Below are positions 1 through 9,189 of a DNA stretch of 64,000 nt, piece after piece. Both the position numbers and the translations under genes were made by a program. The DNA is from Hymenobacter mellowenesis (GTDB lineage: Bacteria > Bacteroidota > Bacteroidia > Cytophagales > Hymenobacteraceae), in assembly GCF_030581005.1 (NCBI RefSeq), contig NZ_JAUQSX010000014.1:62001-126000 (forward strand). The letters run 5' to 3'. Within the stretch, counting starts at the first letter, position 1; each line of letters opens with the position of its first letter. The notes under the pieces were generated by a model. That model was not told the DNA's origin. It saw nothing but the letters and a program-made list of their open reading frames with translations, and searched no databases.

Positions 1-967
1 GCGAAATAACGCCGCTCGGGAAGCGCAGCGTAAACGTCACGTTCTCTTCCACTTCCTTGAAGCGCGCGTCGCTCGGGGTGCTGTAAATCTGGGCCGATAC
101 TTCGGTCGGCTCCTCGCCCAGCAGAAAGCGGGTGGTATTCAGGCAGTACAGGCCGATATCGGGCAGGGCACCGCCGCCGGCCAGGGCTTTTTTGTGGCGC
201 CACTGCTGGTCGTGGGCCTGGTTCTGGCAGTTCACCATTTGCAGCAGCTTGGTGGCGCCGTAGGTTTTGTCGCGCACCAGCTTCATGGCCGCGCGGTTTA
301 GCGGCTCGTACTGAATGCGGTAGGCAATCATGAGCTTTTTGCCGGCTTTTTTGCAGGCCGCAATCATTTCCTCGCACTCCTTGGCGGTGTTGGCCATGGG
401 CTTTTCGCAGAGAATGTGCTTGCCGGCCTTGGCGCCGCGCAGGGTGAATTCGTGGTGCATGGAGTTGGGCAGCACGATGTAAATCACCTCCACCTCGGGG
501 TTGTCCTTGAGCTGGTCGTAGGTCTGGTAGGAGTAGCAGCTGCTGGGCTTGATGCCGTACTGCTGGGCCACTTTGCGCATTTTCTCGGGGTCGCCGCTCA
601 CCAGGGCCACGGCCTTGGCGTGCTTGCACTGGCCGAAGGCGGGCAGAATCTCGTTCAGCGTGAGGTGGCCCAGGCCCACCAGGGCGTAGCCCACGCGCCG
701 CTCGGGCGCGTCGGGGTTAAAGGGGTCGGCGCCCTTGGGGTCGGTGTCAGCTTCGAGGGGCGGCAGCTTGATGTCGAGCGGGCCGGTGGCAGGCGGCAGG
801 GCGGCGTCGGGAGCGGCAGCTTTGGCAGCGGCGAGGGGCAGCGCGCCGGCCACGCCCACGGCCAGCAGCCCGCGCCCGGCGTGGTTGATGAACTGACGGC
901 GCGACTCGTCGTGGCGCGGCTCTAGGTCGGTGATTTCGGGAGCGGCAGCGGAAGATTCCTGGAACAT
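1..967 (-). CDS. Gfo/Idh/MocA family oxidoreductase with Tat signal, 3' end outside window
   Basis: Likely NAD(P)-dependent sugar or polyol oxidoreductase of the glucose-fructose oxidoreductase type, acting outside the inner membrane. The first 322 codons are present. An N-terminal twin-arginine motif (SRRQFI, residues 22-27) is followed by a hydrophobic, alanine-rich stretch. A Rossmann-type glycine motif (ALVGLG, about residues 90-96) and the family hallmark EKP (about 188-190, in LCEKPMAN) follow. The ATG at 967 gives a sensible Tat leader. The adjacent nuclease gene is divergent, so no operon partner is visible. The substrate cannot be told from the sequence. Confidence 0.88.
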   Translation of the reverse strand, partial: MFQESSAAAPEITDLEPRHDESRRQFINHAGRGLLAVGVAGALPLAAAKAAAPDAALPPATGPLDIKLPPLEADTDPKGADPFNPDAPERRVGYALVGLGHLTLNEILPAFGQCKHAKAVALVSGDPEKMRKVAQQYGIKPSSCYSYQTYDQLKDNPEVEVIYIVLPNSMHHEFTLRGAKAGKHILCEKPMANTAKECEEMIAACKKAGKKLMIAYRIQYEPLNRAAMKLVRDKTYGATKLLQMVNCQNQAHDQQWRHKKALAGGGALPDIGLYCLNTTRFLLGEEPTEVSAQIYSTPSDARFKEVEENVTFTLRFPSGVIS

Positions 968-1165
968 TGAACTGAATTGTGGCAAGGTGGATTGGGAGGC
1001 AACTACCGGGCTTACGTGCCCAGCCCGCCTGTTAGTTGCCGGGGCGGACGGTACGGTTAAGCTTACTCGTAATCCGGCCATCGGCCACTTCCGCTTTCGG
1101 CCTCAACTGCCGAATCCCCAGTACATTTACAGCCCCGCATTGGGAATCTTTTGATTTTTTCTTTT

Positions 1166-3259
1166 ATGACGCAGGTTTTTACCCGCTCGTTTTTCGTGGC
1201 TCTCGGCGCGCTGCTGGCCACCAGCCAGGCGCCTGCCTGGGCCCAAACCGCCACGGTCACGCCCATCGGCACCATCCAAACCAGCGGCGCGCTGGCCACG
1301 GCGGGCACCTACACCATTGAGGCCGTGGTGACGGGCGTGTACGCGGGCCTGAGCCCGGCCGGCTTCTACGTGCAGAACGACGCCGCCGGTGCCGACGGTG
1401 ACCCGGCTACTTCCGACGCCCTGTTTGTGGTGCAAACCAACCCCACGGTGGCCGTCGGCAGCAAGCTCCGCATCACCGGCGCGGTACAGGAAATTGCCAG
1501 CACGCCGTCCTTCAACCAGGCTGTGCTCACTAGCCCCGTCATCACGGTGCTGGCGGCCAGCAGCGCGCTCCCGACCTTCACTATTCTCAACAACGCCACC
1601 TTTTCCAGCCTCGACGCCGAGCAGTATGAAGGCATGCGGGTGCAGTTTTCGGCGCCCGTGACGGTGGCCGACGTGGCGGCCGTGAAGTCGCGCGGCGAAC
1701 TCACCATCTCGACCCAGGGCCTGGTGTACCAGCCCACGCAGTTCGTGGACCCAAACGACGACCCGGCCAGCGGCACCAGCAGTACCGGCACCACCAACGT
1801 GCCCGCCGTGAACGCCTACCAGGCCGCCAACACGGCCAAGTCATTGGTGCTCGACGACGGCCGCGCCGCCACCAACCCCACGCCCATCCCCTACCTCGAC
1901 GCCGCCACCGGCACCGTGCGCGTGGGCAGCACCGTGGCGCAGTTGCGCGGCATCATGGGCTACGGCAGCAGCAAGTGGCGCATCCAGCCGCTGGCCGGCA
2001 CCGACGCGCCGCAGGTGACGACCGTGCGCCCGCCGGTACCCACCTTCAGCAACATCGACGTGAAGCTAGCCAGCATGAACGTGCTCAACTTCTTCAACGG
2101 CGATGGCGCGGGCGGCGGCTTCCCCACCTCACGCGGGGCCCTCACGCTGGCCGATTTCCAGCGTCAGCGCAGCAAAATTCTGGCCGCCCTCACCCAGATA
2201 AACGCCGACGTGTTTGGCCTGATGGAAGTGGAAAACGACGGCACCCGGGCCATTTCGGCTGTGCAGGACCTGGTGAACGGCCTGAACCAGGCCCTGGGCG
2301 CGGGCACCTACGCCTTTATCGACGACGGCGGCCTCTATACCCAGCCCAACAATACCGACCTGATTCACTGCGTCATCCTCTACAAGCCCGCCGTGGTGAC
2401 GCCCTACGGCAACTTCCTGTTGAGCACCACCACGGGCGTGTTTGAGCGCCCGCCCATTGCCCAGCTCTTCACCACCAACCGCCCCGTGGCCACCCGCGAC
2501 ACTTTTGCCCTTGTAGTAAACCACCTCAAGAGCAAGGCCAGCGGCAGCGGTGCCAACGCCGACCAGCAAGACGGCCAGGGCGCCAGCAACCTGCGCCGCA
2601 AGCAGCAGGCCGCCGCCCTCGTGCAGTTCATCAACACCGTGGTGAAGCCCGCCGGCACCCGCTACGTGGTGAGCGTGGGCGACTACAATGCCAATTACGA
2701 AGAAGACCCGATGGACATTCTGCGGGCCGCGGGCTTCGTGCTGGGCAGCCCGGCCGCCAGCGCCTCCTACCTCTTCAACGGCCTCAGCGGTTCGCTCGAC
2801 CACGCCGTGCTCACGCCCAACCTGGTGGGCCACGCCGCCGTGGAAAAGTGGCACATCAACGCCGCCGAGCCCGAATTCCTGGAATACGATGTGGCCGGCG
2901 CCGCTACCGACATCACCAGCCCCTTCCGCTCCTCCGACCACGACCCGGTGCTCATCGGGCTGAATTTCCGCAATATCGTGACGGCCGCGCTGGCCCCCAA
3001 ATCCGCCACCGCGCGCCTGCAAATTTTCCCCAACCCCGCCCCCGGCGCCTTCCACATTCGCATCGCCAACCCCGATGCGCGGCCCCTGACACTGGAGGTG
3101 CTGTCGGCGCTGGGGCAGCCGGTACTGGCCTTGCGCGGCACGGCGGCCGAGGTGCAGGCGGAGCTGGCGCGGCGCACGGGCGCGCTCGCGCCGGGCGCCT
3201 ACTTAGTGCGGCTGCGCAGCGAGGGGCTGAGCGAGGTGCATCGGGTGGTGAAGGAGTAG
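1166..3259 (+). CDS. Secreted ExeM/NucH-like endonuclease with T9SS sorting domain (copy 1)
   Basis: Predicted extracellular nuclease of the endonuclease/exonuclease/phosphatase (EEP) superfamily, 697 aa. A signal peptide ends near AWAQ. An OB-fold-like region follows (about residues 25-135, containing VVTGVYAGL and GFYVQ). The EEP domain (about 295-610) shows MNVLNFFN near 301, the metal-binding LMEVENDG near 351, GDYNANYEEDP near 504 and the terminal SDHDPVLIGL near 590. The last 75 residues, starting at FPNP, read as a T9SS type A sorting domain. The ATG at 1166 is preferred over an upstream in-frame TTG because it begins the signal peptide directly. A close paralogue lies at 15759. Likely role: use of external DNA or biofilm-matrix DNA. 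Confidence 0.9.
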   Translation: MTQVFTRSFFVALGALLATSQAPAWAQTATVTPIGTIQTSGALATAGTYTIEAVVTGVYAGLSPAGFYVQNDAAGADGDPATSDALFVVQTNPTVAVGSKLRITGAVQEIASTPSFNQAVLTSPVITVLAASSALPTFTILNNATFSSLDAEQYEGMRVQFSAPVTVADVAAVKSRGELTISTQGLVYQPTQFVDPNDDPASGTSSTGTTNVPAVNAYQAANTAKSLVLDDGRAATNPTPIPYLDAATGTVRVGSTVAQLRGIMGYGSSKWRIQPLAGTDAPQVTTVRPPVPTFSNIDVKLASMNVLNFFNGDGAGGGFPTSRGALTLADFQRQRSKILAALTQINADVFGLMEVENDGTRAISAVQDLVNGLNQALGAGTYAFIDDGGLYTQPNNTDLIHCVILYKPAVVTPYGNFLLSTTTGVFERPPIAQLFTTNRPVATRDTFALVVNHLKSKASGSGANADQQDGQGASNLRRKQQAAALVQFINTVVKPAGTRYVVSVGDYNANYEEDPMDILRAAGFVLGSPAASASYLFNGLSGSLDHAVLTPNLVGHAAVEKWHINAAEPEFLEYDVAGAATDITSPFRSSDHDPVLIGLNFRNIVTAALAPKSATARLQIFPNPAPGAFHIRIANPDARPLTLEVLSALGQPVLALRGTAAEVQAELARRTGALAPGAYLVRLRSEGLSEVHRVVKE

Positions 3260-3286
3260 GTTTGTTTATTTGATTTGAGATAAAAG

Positions 3287-3384
3287 GAACGTCATGCTGA
3301 GCGCAGCCGAAGCATCTCTACCGCAGTAGTAAATCTGATTACTCTAGCGGTAGAGATGCTTCGGCTGCGCTCAGCATGACGTTC
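3287..3384. repeat. Long perfect inverted repeat, GTCATG family (arm type GCTGAGCGCAGCCGAAGC)
   Basis: Two 38-bp arms, 3287-3324 and 3347-3384, are exact reverse complements around a 22-bp loop that contains AATCTGATT. The termini read GAACGTCATG/CATGACGTTC. Homologous elements lie near 7276, 10012 and 56649. The right arm contains an upstream in-frame ATG of the following pentapeptide gene. It may act as a bidirectional terminator or be a miniature mobile element. Confidence 0.95.
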
Positions 3385-3405
3385 TTTGTGGTTCACTTCA
3401 CCACC

Positions 3406-4014
3406 ATGAAACCGCCCCGCCGCAAGCCTGCCCCTGCCCTACGCAAACCCGACCGATTCCCCGAGGAAAACGTGGCTACCGGTTGGGACGCTCGCCACCT
3501 GCTGGGCCACACCGAATTCGATGAGTACCACTTCATCAACTGCGATTTTGGCGGGGCCGATTTGAGCGGGCTGCGCTTCAGCGAGTGCCGGTTCGAGCGC
3601 TGCAACCTGTCCTCGGCCAAGCTGGCGGGCACGGCGCTGCAAAACGTGGCTTTTGACGAGTGCAAGCTGCTGGGGCTGCAGTTTACGGCCTGCCGCGACA
3701 TGCTGTTTGGCGTGCACTTCGACCAGTGCCAGTTGCGCTATGCCTCGTTTGCGGGGCGCACCATGCCGGGCACGCGCTTCGTGGGCTGTGGCCTGGAAGA
3801 AGCTGATTTTGCCGACGCCGACCTGACCAATGCCTTATTTCAGGACTGCCCAATGGGCGGCGCAGTGTTCCAGAATACCCGCCTGTCGGGCGCCAATTTC
3901 ACCTCCGCCACCGGCTTCGTCATCGACCCTGAGACCAATCCGCTGCTCGGGGCCAAATTCACGTTGCACGGCCTGCTGGGCGTGGTGGCCAAGTTTGGGC
4001 TGGTGGTGGAGTAG
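3406..4014 (+). CDS. Pentapeptide repeat protein
   Basis: A 202-aa protein with a degenerate A(D/N)Lxx-type pentapeptide register from about residue 50 to 180 (for example GADLSGLRF, CNLSSAKL, ADFADADLTNALF, GANF), expected to fold as a right-handed quadrilateral beta-helix. It resembles the cytosolic Qnr/McbG-like group in being almost entirely repeats, but no function can be assigned. The ATG at 3406 is chosen; an in-frame ATG 30 bp upstream lies inside the flanking inverted repeat and would add repeat-encoded residues. No signal peptide or membrane segment is seen. Confidence 0.85.
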   Translation: MKPPRRKPAPALRKPDRFPEENVATGWDARHLLGHTEFDEYHFINCDFGGADLSGLRFSECRFERCNLSSAKLAGTALQNVAFDECKLLGLQFTACRDMLFGVHFDQCQLRYASFAGRTMPGTRFVGCGLEEADFADADLTNALFQDCPMGGAVFQNTRLSGANFTSATGFVIDPETNPLLGAKFTLHGLLGVVAKFGLVVE

Positions 4015-4050
4015 GTGGGGCGGAATTGGTTGTAACTGGTTTATCAGGCC

Positions 4051-4138
4051 GTCATGCAGAGCGCAGCGAAGCATCTTTACTGCAACAGTAATCAGATTTA
4101 CTATTGCAGTAAAGATGCTTCGCTGCGCTCTGCATGAC
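4051..4138. repeat. Long perfect inverted repeat, GTCATG family (arm type GCAGAGCGCAGCGAAGC)
   Basis: Arms 4051-4085 and 4104-4138 are perfectly complementary over 35 bp; the loop contains AATCAGATT. The terminal GTCATG and the ATCATT/AATC-type core match the 3287 element, but the middle of the arms differs, and both arms differ in a compensating way. Confidence 0.95.
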
Positions 4139-4397
4139 GTTTCATAAAAACCTTTATTCCCCGCCCCGCGCCCCGGGCCAAAACCCCTCCCTAAACTTCC
4201 GGTTTCGTTTGTGGCTAGTAGATTGCGGAGGAATTCCCATCTATGCCCGAAAGTGGCGGCTTCATGTCCGGGCCGCATCCTGCTTTCGGTAAATTGTCAG
4301 CACCACGGGCTGGTCCGTTTCGGGCCGCGCGCTGGGGCCCGTGAGCGGTGGCGCAGGCCCCGGCACGGGTATTTTTTCACTTTGCTACAACGAACAG
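4139..4397. other. Intergenic region before the LacI-type gene
   Basis: Together with the preceding inverted repeat this makes a 383-bp gap without a gene. It holds no open frame I would support. The last 40 bases (TTTTTTCACTTTGC followed by the start codon) are AT-richer than the rest and probably contain the promoter, but no clean TAnnTTTG element is seen. No LacI-type operator palindrome could be singled out by eye. Confidence 0.5.
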
Positions 4398-5432
4398 ATG
4401 GCCAACCGGCGCGCCTCTATCACTGACCTGGCCAAGACGCTGGGACTTTCTCCCTCCACTATTTCGCGGGCCCTGAGCGACCACGACGACGTGAGCGAAG
4501 CCACCAAGGCCCGCGTGCGCCAGCTGGCCGAAGAGCTGCACTACCAGCCCAACCAGCTGGCCGCCGCCCTGCGCCGCGGCCGCAGCAATACGCTGGGCGT
4601 GCTGGTGCCGCACATCACGGGACACTTTTTCCCGCAGGTGGTCCACGGCATTGCCACCGAAGCAGCCAAGTTGGGCTACAACGTGATGATTTGCCAATCG
4701 AACGAAGACGCCCGCCAGGAGCAGAAAAACATCGACCTGCTGATGAACTCCCAGGTGGAAGGCATTCTGGTGTCGTTGGCCAACACCACGCAGAGCTTCG
4801 GCCACTTCGAGGCGGTGCGCCAGCAAAATATTCCGCTGGTGTTTTTCGACCGCGCGGTGGAAGACTTCAGCGGCAGCAACGTGAGCGCCGTGGTCATTGA
4901 CGATTACCAGGGCGCCTACCAGGTGGTGACGCACCTCATCGAGCAGGGCTGCACCCGCATTGCCCACTTCAGCGGCCCGCTGCACCTGAGCATCCACAAA
5001 AACCGCCATCAGGGCTACCGCGATGCCCTCACCGCCCACGGCCTGCCCGTGGATGAGGAGCTGATTGTGTTTTGTGAGATGAACCAGAAGGGCGGCACCC
5101 AGGCCATGCGCCAGCTCCTGAAGCTGTCCCAGCGCCCGGACGCCGTGTTTTCGAGCAACGACTTGGCCGCCATCGGCGCCATTCAGGCGGTGAAGAGCGC
5201 CCGCCTGCGTGTGCCGCGCGACGTGGCTGTGGTAGGCTTCAGCAACGAGATGTTCACCTTGCTCACCGAGCCCATGCTCAGCAGCGTGGACCAGCGTTGC
5301 GAGCAAATGGGCAAAACGGCCGTGCAACTGCTGCAAAAAATGCTCAAAGGCGGCCCTAACCGCCAGACCCCGCCCAAGCCCATCGTGCTCAAGCCCAAGT
5401 TGCTGGTGCGCGAGTCGTCGCAGAAGCGGTAA
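4398..5432 (+). CDS. LacI family transcriptional regulator
   Basis: A 344-aa LacI/GalR repressor-type protein. The N-terminal helix-turn-helix (residues about 6-26, ITDLAKTLGLSPSTISRAL) and hinge helix (HYQPNQLAAALR) are followed by a periplasmic-binding-protein-like effector domain with the usual LGVLVPHITGHFFPQV opening. Length matches the family. The ATG at 4398 sits directly before the HTH; an upstream in-frame ATG would add an unusual extension. The effector is likely a sugar, but no sugar operon adjoins it; the starch block lies 52 kb away. Confidence 0.93.
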   Translation: MANRRASITDLAKTLGLSPSTISRALSDHDDVSEATKARVRQLAEELHYQPNQLAAALRRGRSNTLGVLVPHITGHFFPQVVHGIATEAAKLGYNVMICQSNEDARQEQKNIDLLMNSQVEGILVSLANTTQSFGHFEAVRQQNIPLVFFDRAVEDFSGSNVSAVVIDDYQGAYQVVTHLIEQGCTRIAHFSGPLHLSIHKNRHQGYRDALTAHGLPVDEELIVFCEMNQKGGTQAMRQLLKLSQRPDAVFSSNDLAAIGAIQAVKSARLRVPRDVAVVGFSNEMFTLLTEPMLSSVDQRCEQMGKTAVQLLQKMLKGGPNRQTPPKPIVLKPKLLVRESSQKR

Positions 5433-5434
5433 GT

Positions 5435-5529
5435 GCAAGGTTGTAGCGTGGACTCTGCGAGTCCGCGCCTATCGGAAGTGGAACTGTTTGCCCATGCGCG
5501 GACTCGCAGAGTCCACGCTACAACCTTGC
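5435..5529. repeat. Long perfect inverted repeat, GCAAGGTTGTAGCG family
   Basis: Two 34-bp arms (5435-5468 and 5496-5529) are exact complements with a 27-bp loop. The sequence is unrelated to the GTCATG family, and only one copy is in the window. It begins two bases after the stop codon of the LacI-type gene, so it could serve as its terminator. Confidence 0.93.
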
Positions 5530-5606
5530 GCCGCCTGAAAACCGTAGGACGCCAAGCCATTCGGCCCGCTGGCTTGTTATAAGCAGCGGACTCCTACTGC
5601 TTTTCG

Positions 5607-7259
5607 ATGACGCCCACTACCACCGCCCCGGCCCCCAAGGCCACCATGCTCACGCCGTTTACCATCGCCATTTTCCGGGCCATCTGGATTGCGGGTTTGG
5701 TGAGCAACGTGGGCACCTGGATGCAGAACGTGGCCGGCGTGTGGCTCGTCACCACCCTCACCACCTCGGCCCTGCTCGTGGCCATGATGCAGGCTGCCAC
5801 CAGTTTGCCGGCCTTCCTACTGAGCATGCCCGCCGGCGCCATGGCCGACCTCGTGGACCGGCGCCGGCTGTTGCTCTTCACACAGGGCTTTATGGCGGTG
5901 GTGGCCAGCGCGCTGGGCGTGCTCACGCTCATGGACAGCGTGTCGGCGCTGGGCGTGTTGGGGTTCACGTTTCTGCTGGGCATGGGCGCGGCCCTGAATT
6001 CGCCCATCTGGCAGGCCGTGACCACGGAGCTGGTGCCGCGGCCGGTGCTGCCGTTTGCCATTACGCTAAATGGCGTGAGCAACAACATTGCACGGGCCAT
6101 CGGGCCTGCCATTGGCGGGGTCATCATTGCGTATTACTCGGCAGGCTGGGTGTTTGTGCTGAACGGGGTGTCGTTTCTGGGCACCTGGGCGGTGGTTTAT
6201 TTCTGGAAGCGCGAGCAGGAAACCACTAGCGGGCCGGCCGAAAACTTCACCGGCGCGCTGCGGGCCGGGCTGCGCTACGTGCAGTATTCGCCGGCCATCT
6301 ACGGGGTGCTGGTCCGCACGTTCGCGTTTTCGTTTGGGGCCACGGCCATGTGGGCGCTGGTGTCGGTGGTCATTGCCCGGCGCCTGCACCTAAGCTCGGG
6401 GCACTACGGTGTGATGCTGTCGTGGCTGGGCGCGGGGGCCGTCACGGGGGCTTTTCTGATGGGCCGGGCGGGCTCACGGCTGAGCTTCAACCAGCGCGTG
6501 CTGCTGGGTGTGCTCATGTTTGCGGGCACCAATGTGGCGCTGGCCCTCGTCTCGCAGATTTACCTGCTGTATGCCGTGATGTTCTTCTCGGGCATTGCCT
6601 GGCTTATGGTGATGACCAGCTTCAGCACCACCGTGCAGCTAAACGTGCCCAAGTGGGTGCAGGCGCGGGTCATCAGCGTGTACATGCTGGTGTTTCAGGC
6701 GGGCATGTCGTTGGGCAGCCTGGCCTGGGGCGAGTTGGCCGACCACCTCAGCCTCGAAACTTCGCTGCTGCTGGCCGCCGGCTGGATGCTGGTGAGCACG
6801 CTGCTGGCCCTGCCCTTCCCCATGCGCCCCGCCGAAGGGCTGGACCTGGCCCCCGCCGAGCACTGGCCCGACCCCGAAACCGAAGGCCTTATCGACCCCG
6901 ACGACGGCCCCGTCATTGTCATGATTGAGTACCACGTGGAGCCCGCCGACTGGCCCGCCTTCCGCGCCGCGGCCGAGCAGCTTAAGCGGCTGCGGCTGCG
7001 CGATGGCGCCCTGCGCGCCGGCATGTTTGCCGATGTGGCCCACCCCACACGCCTCACCGAGTTCTACCACGTGGCCACCTGGGGCGAGCACCAGCGCCAG
7101 CACCACCGCTTCACCAAGGAAGACCAGGTGGTGGAGGCCCAGGTGCTCCGTTTCCACAGCGGGCCGGAGCCGCCGCGCGTGTCGCACTTTCTGGCCTTCC
7201 CCAAGGCTTCGAATGTGGAAATGGCCACGCCCATGCAAACGCAGGAAAGCCAGCGGTGA
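5607..7259 (+). CDS. MFS transporter of the MFS_3 type with C-terminal soluble domain
   Basis: A 550-aa major facilitator protein. Residues about 15-405 contain the hydrophobic helices of a drug/siderophore exporter-like fold, opening with TIAIFRAIWIAGLVSNVGTW and with the loop motif ADLVDRRRLL. The last 120 residues (from about 430, IVMIEYHVEPADWPAF) form a soluble alpha/beta domain resembling a monooxygenase/dimeric barrel, the usual arrangement in the Transmembrane secretion effector family (Pfam MFS_3). The start at 5607 directly precedes the first helix. Probable function: efflux, substrate unknown. Flanked by inverted repeats on both sides. Confidence 0.88.
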   Translation: MTPTTTAPAPKATMLTPFTIAIFRAIWIAGLVSNVGTWMQNVAGVWLVTTLTTSALLVAMMQAATSLPAFLLSMPAGAMADLVDRRRLLLFTQGFMAVVASALGVLTLMDSVSALGVLGFTFLLGMGAALNSPIWQAVTTELVPRPVLPFAITLNGVSNNIARAIGPAIGGVIIAYYSAGWVFVLNGVSFLGTWAVVYFWKREQETTSGPAENFTGALRAGLRYVQYSPAIYGVLVRTFAFSFGATAMWALVSVVIARRLHLSSGHYGVMLSWLGAGAVTGAFLMGRAGSRLSFNQRVLLGVLMFAGTNVALALVSQIYLLYAVMFFSGIAWLMVMTSFSTTVQLNVPKWVQARVISVYMLVFQAGMSLGSLAWGELADHLSLETSLLLAAGWMLVSTLLALPFPMRPAEGLDLAPAEHWPDPETEGLIDPDDGPVIVMIEYHVEPADWPAFRAAAEQLKRLRLRDGALRAGMFADVAHPTRLTEFYHVATWGEHQRQHHRFTKEDQVVEAQVLRFHSGPEPPRVSHFLAFPKASNVEMATPMQTQESQR

Positions 7260-7275
7260 GGAGTCCGAAATCTAT

Positions 7276-7376
7276 AGAACGGTCATGCTGAGCGCAGCCG
7301 AAGCATCTCTACCGCAGCAGTAAATAATTCCGTTGCGCGGTAGAGATGCTTCGGCTGCGCTCAGCATGACCGTTCT
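7276..7376. repeat. Long perfect inverted repeat, GTCATG family (type GCTGAGCGCAGCCGAAGC)
   Basis: Arms of 40 bp at 7276-7315 and 7337-7376 are perfectly complementary. Nearly identical in the arms to the element at 3287, with a different loop. It lies between convergent genes, where a bidirectional terminator would be useful. Confidence 0.95.
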
Positions 7377-7441
7377 TTTTGATAGTTTAGCTTGTTCCCG
7401 CAACTTGATAGCTTGTTCCCGCAAGGCAGTCAACCCTTGCC

Positions 7442-7879
7442 TTATTTCACGCGCCGTTTCTGGTCGAGCCAAGCGTTGGCAGCGCCTTCGTCGATGAAGC
7501 GGGCGTACTGGAAAGGGGCCGAGGCGCCGGGCGCTTTTTTGGGCACGCTGGGGTCTTCGTCGAGTTCGACCAAGTGGTTAGGCAGCACCAGAAAGGCCAC
7601 GAAAAGCTTGCCGCCCATTTCTTTCTGCACCCGGGGCAGAAAGCTGGTTATCACCCATTCGGGGCCGTTGCGGCTGCGGTCGGTACGGCGACGGGCGTCC
7701 ATCAGCCAGTGGCGGCAGTCGTGCTCTTGGGCCGCCAGGCGCATGGTTTCGTAGCCTTCGCGCAGTTGCTCGTCGGTGATGGAGTTCAGCCAACGGCCGA
7801 TGAGCAGGCACGAATCGGGCCGGTAAACGACTTGTAGAAAAGCAGTAGAAGCGAGTTCCTGATACATAGCAGAAGACAT
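7442..7879 (-). CDS. STAS/SpoIIAA-like small protein (copy 1)
   Basis: About 145 aa. Not assigned with certainty. The pattern of a short strand, long amphipathic helix (QLREGYETMRLAAQEH), strand ending in WLMDARRR, and a helix-strand LFVAFLVLP resembles the SpoIIAA-like/STAS-like proteins common in Hymenobacter and relatives. A second protein of the same general plan is at 15166. Three in-frame ATGs (7891, 7879, 7867) are possible; 7879 is a compromise. No signal peptide. Lies next to a DUF433 gene on the same strand. Confidence 0.6.
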   Translation of the reverse strand: MSSAMYQELASTAFLQVVYRPDSCLLIGRWLNSITDEQLREGYETMRLAAQEHDCRHWLMDARRRTDRSRNGPEWVITSFLPRVQKEMGGKLFVAFLVLPNHLVELDEDPSVPKKAPGASAPFQYARFIDEGAANAWLDQKRRVK

Positions 7880-7983
7880 TCCGGCGTCCATCAGGGGCAG
7901 TCGGCTCGATGCCCAAATCTACGCACCGATTCCAGCTTCGCGGCCACTCATTTTTTGGCAGGTTGCGGCTTCGGCTGGTCTGG

Positions 7984-8343
7984 CTAGGCTGAACCAGCAT
8001 CTGTGCCAGCCGGCGCGGGGCTGCGCTCCCACAGCTGCTTGAGAAACTCCTGCTCGGCCAGCCACTGGCTTTGCCGGTTCAGAATCCATTCCTCCGAATC
8101 CTGGTTTTCAGCGCCCTGCGCGACGCGGGACAGAGGCTTGAGACGCTCGGCAGCAAAGGCCAGACAGGCCCGTAAATCGTCGGTTTCCAGCTCCGGGTGC
8201 CGGGTCAGGATTTCAGCTTCCGAGGTGCCCGCGGCCAGCCATTCAAGCACCTGCCACACGGGGTAGCGCAGGCCGCGCACAGTGGGCTGCCCCTGGCAAA
8301 TGGCGGGATGAACGGTAATGCGGGGAAACACCGGAAACTTCAT
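7984..8343 (-). CDS. DUF433 domain protein (antitoxin-like) with long C-terminal tail
   Basis: A 119-aa protein. Residues about 8-60 match the DUF433 helix-turn-helix-like domain: ICQGQPTVRGLRYPVWQVLEWL, then GTSEAEILTRHPELETDDLRACL. DUF433 proteins are usually antitoxins paired with a PIN-like DUF5615 toxin; no such gene is next to this one. The C-terminal 50 residues are acidic and Gln/Glu-rich and are not part of the domain. Start at 8343 (MKFPVFPR) is preferred to one six codons upstream. A homologue is at 27106. Confidence 0.82.
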   Translation of the reverse strand: MKFPVFPRITVHPAICQGQPTVRGLRYPVWQVLEWLAAGTSEAEILTRHPELETDDLRACLAFAAERLKPLSRVAQGAENQDSEEWILNRQSQWLAEQEFLKQLWERSPAPAGTDAGSA

Positions 8344-8407
8344 GCTACCAAAACTACGCATTTGCCACGTGGCTCACCAAATGCCTATGGCCGGGTTAAG
8401 CTCCTTT

Positions 8408-9046
8408 TTAAAGCACCTTCTCCAAATCGGCGGGCTGATTGATGCGCACGGGCGCTTCGGCCTCGGTCAGCGTGCCGAAGCCGTAGGTGGCGAAGATGAA
8501 GGGCACGCCCGCGCCCTGGCTGGCCGCCAGGTCGCCGGGCGTGTCGCCCACGTACACGGGCGCTTGCAGGCCGTACTGGGCCACTATTTCGCGGATGTTG
8601 TCGGCCTTGGGCAGCAGCTTGGTGCCGAAGCACTGGTGCCCTTCGAAGAAATGGCCTAGCCCGCTGTGCTTGAAAAAGGCGTCCACGTAGCCCAGCTGGC
8701 AGTTGCTGACGATGAACAGCCGGTAGCCCTGGCCGCGCAGGTAGCGCAGGGCATCTTCCAGGCCGGGGTAGGGTGCGCCGCCGTGCTCCTCAGCCGCGCT
8801 CAGTTCGTGCCGGGCGCAGAGGGCTCGGTACTCGTCCAGCTTTTCGGCCGGTAGCTTCGGAAATAGCCGCTCATACACCACGGTGTAGGGCTGGCCCGTT
8901 ACGGCCTGCACATCCGCTAGGGTCACATCGTTTTCGATGTAATCAACACTATTTCTGGCAGCTTGAAAGGCTTTGGTAATGCTGGCGGAGGCATCCCAGA
9001 GGGTGCCGTCGAGGTCAAAAATTACACTATCAAATTGGGAAGGCAT
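8408..9046 (-). CDS. HAD family hydrolase, phosphoglycolate phosphatase-like
   Basis: A 212-aa HAD superfamily phosphatase. Motif I is FDLDGT (Asp11 nucleophile, Asp13 acid/base). The C1 cap follows, then motif II in IVSNCQ, and motifs III-IV in VYVGDTPGDLAASQGAG near residue 165. Length and cap type fit the phosphoglycolate phosphatase/beta-phosphoglucomutase branch; the natural substrate is unknown. Start at 9046 places motif I near the N-terminus, as is normal. Confidence 0.9.
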   Translation of the reverse strand: MPSQFDSVIFDLDGTLWDASASITKAFQAARNSVDYIENDVTLADVQAVTGQPYTVVYERLFPKLPAEKLDEYRALCARHELSAAEEHGGAPYPGLEDALRYLRGQGYRLFIVSNCQLGYVDAFFKHSGLGHFFEGHQCFGTKLLPKADNIREIVAQYGLQAPVYVGDTPGDLAASQGAGVPFIFATYGFGTLTEAEAPVRINQPADLEKVL

Positions 9047-9078
9047 AGATTCAGTTAGCGGTAGTTAACAGATAGAAG

Positions 9079-9176
9079 GTCATGCAGAGCGCAGCGAAGC
9101 ATCTTGCTCGCAATAAGTAAACCAATCATCAGAGTTAGTGGTGGCGGGCAAGATGCTTCGCTGCGCTCTGCATGAC
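9079..9176. repeat. Long inverted repeat, GTCATG family (type GCAGAGCGCAGCGAAGC)
   Basis: Arms 9079-9107 and 9148-9176 are perfect complements over 29 bp, with a 40-bp loop that includes CCAATCATCAGAGTT. Same arm type as the elements at 4051, 39062 and 50757. Confidence 0.94.
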
Positions 9177-9189
9177 GTTCTGTTACTCG

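Noticed and set aside
3376..3405. Longer start for the pentapeptide protein
   Set aside because: The extra codons are in the arm of an inverted repeat; the ATG at 3406 gives a natural start.
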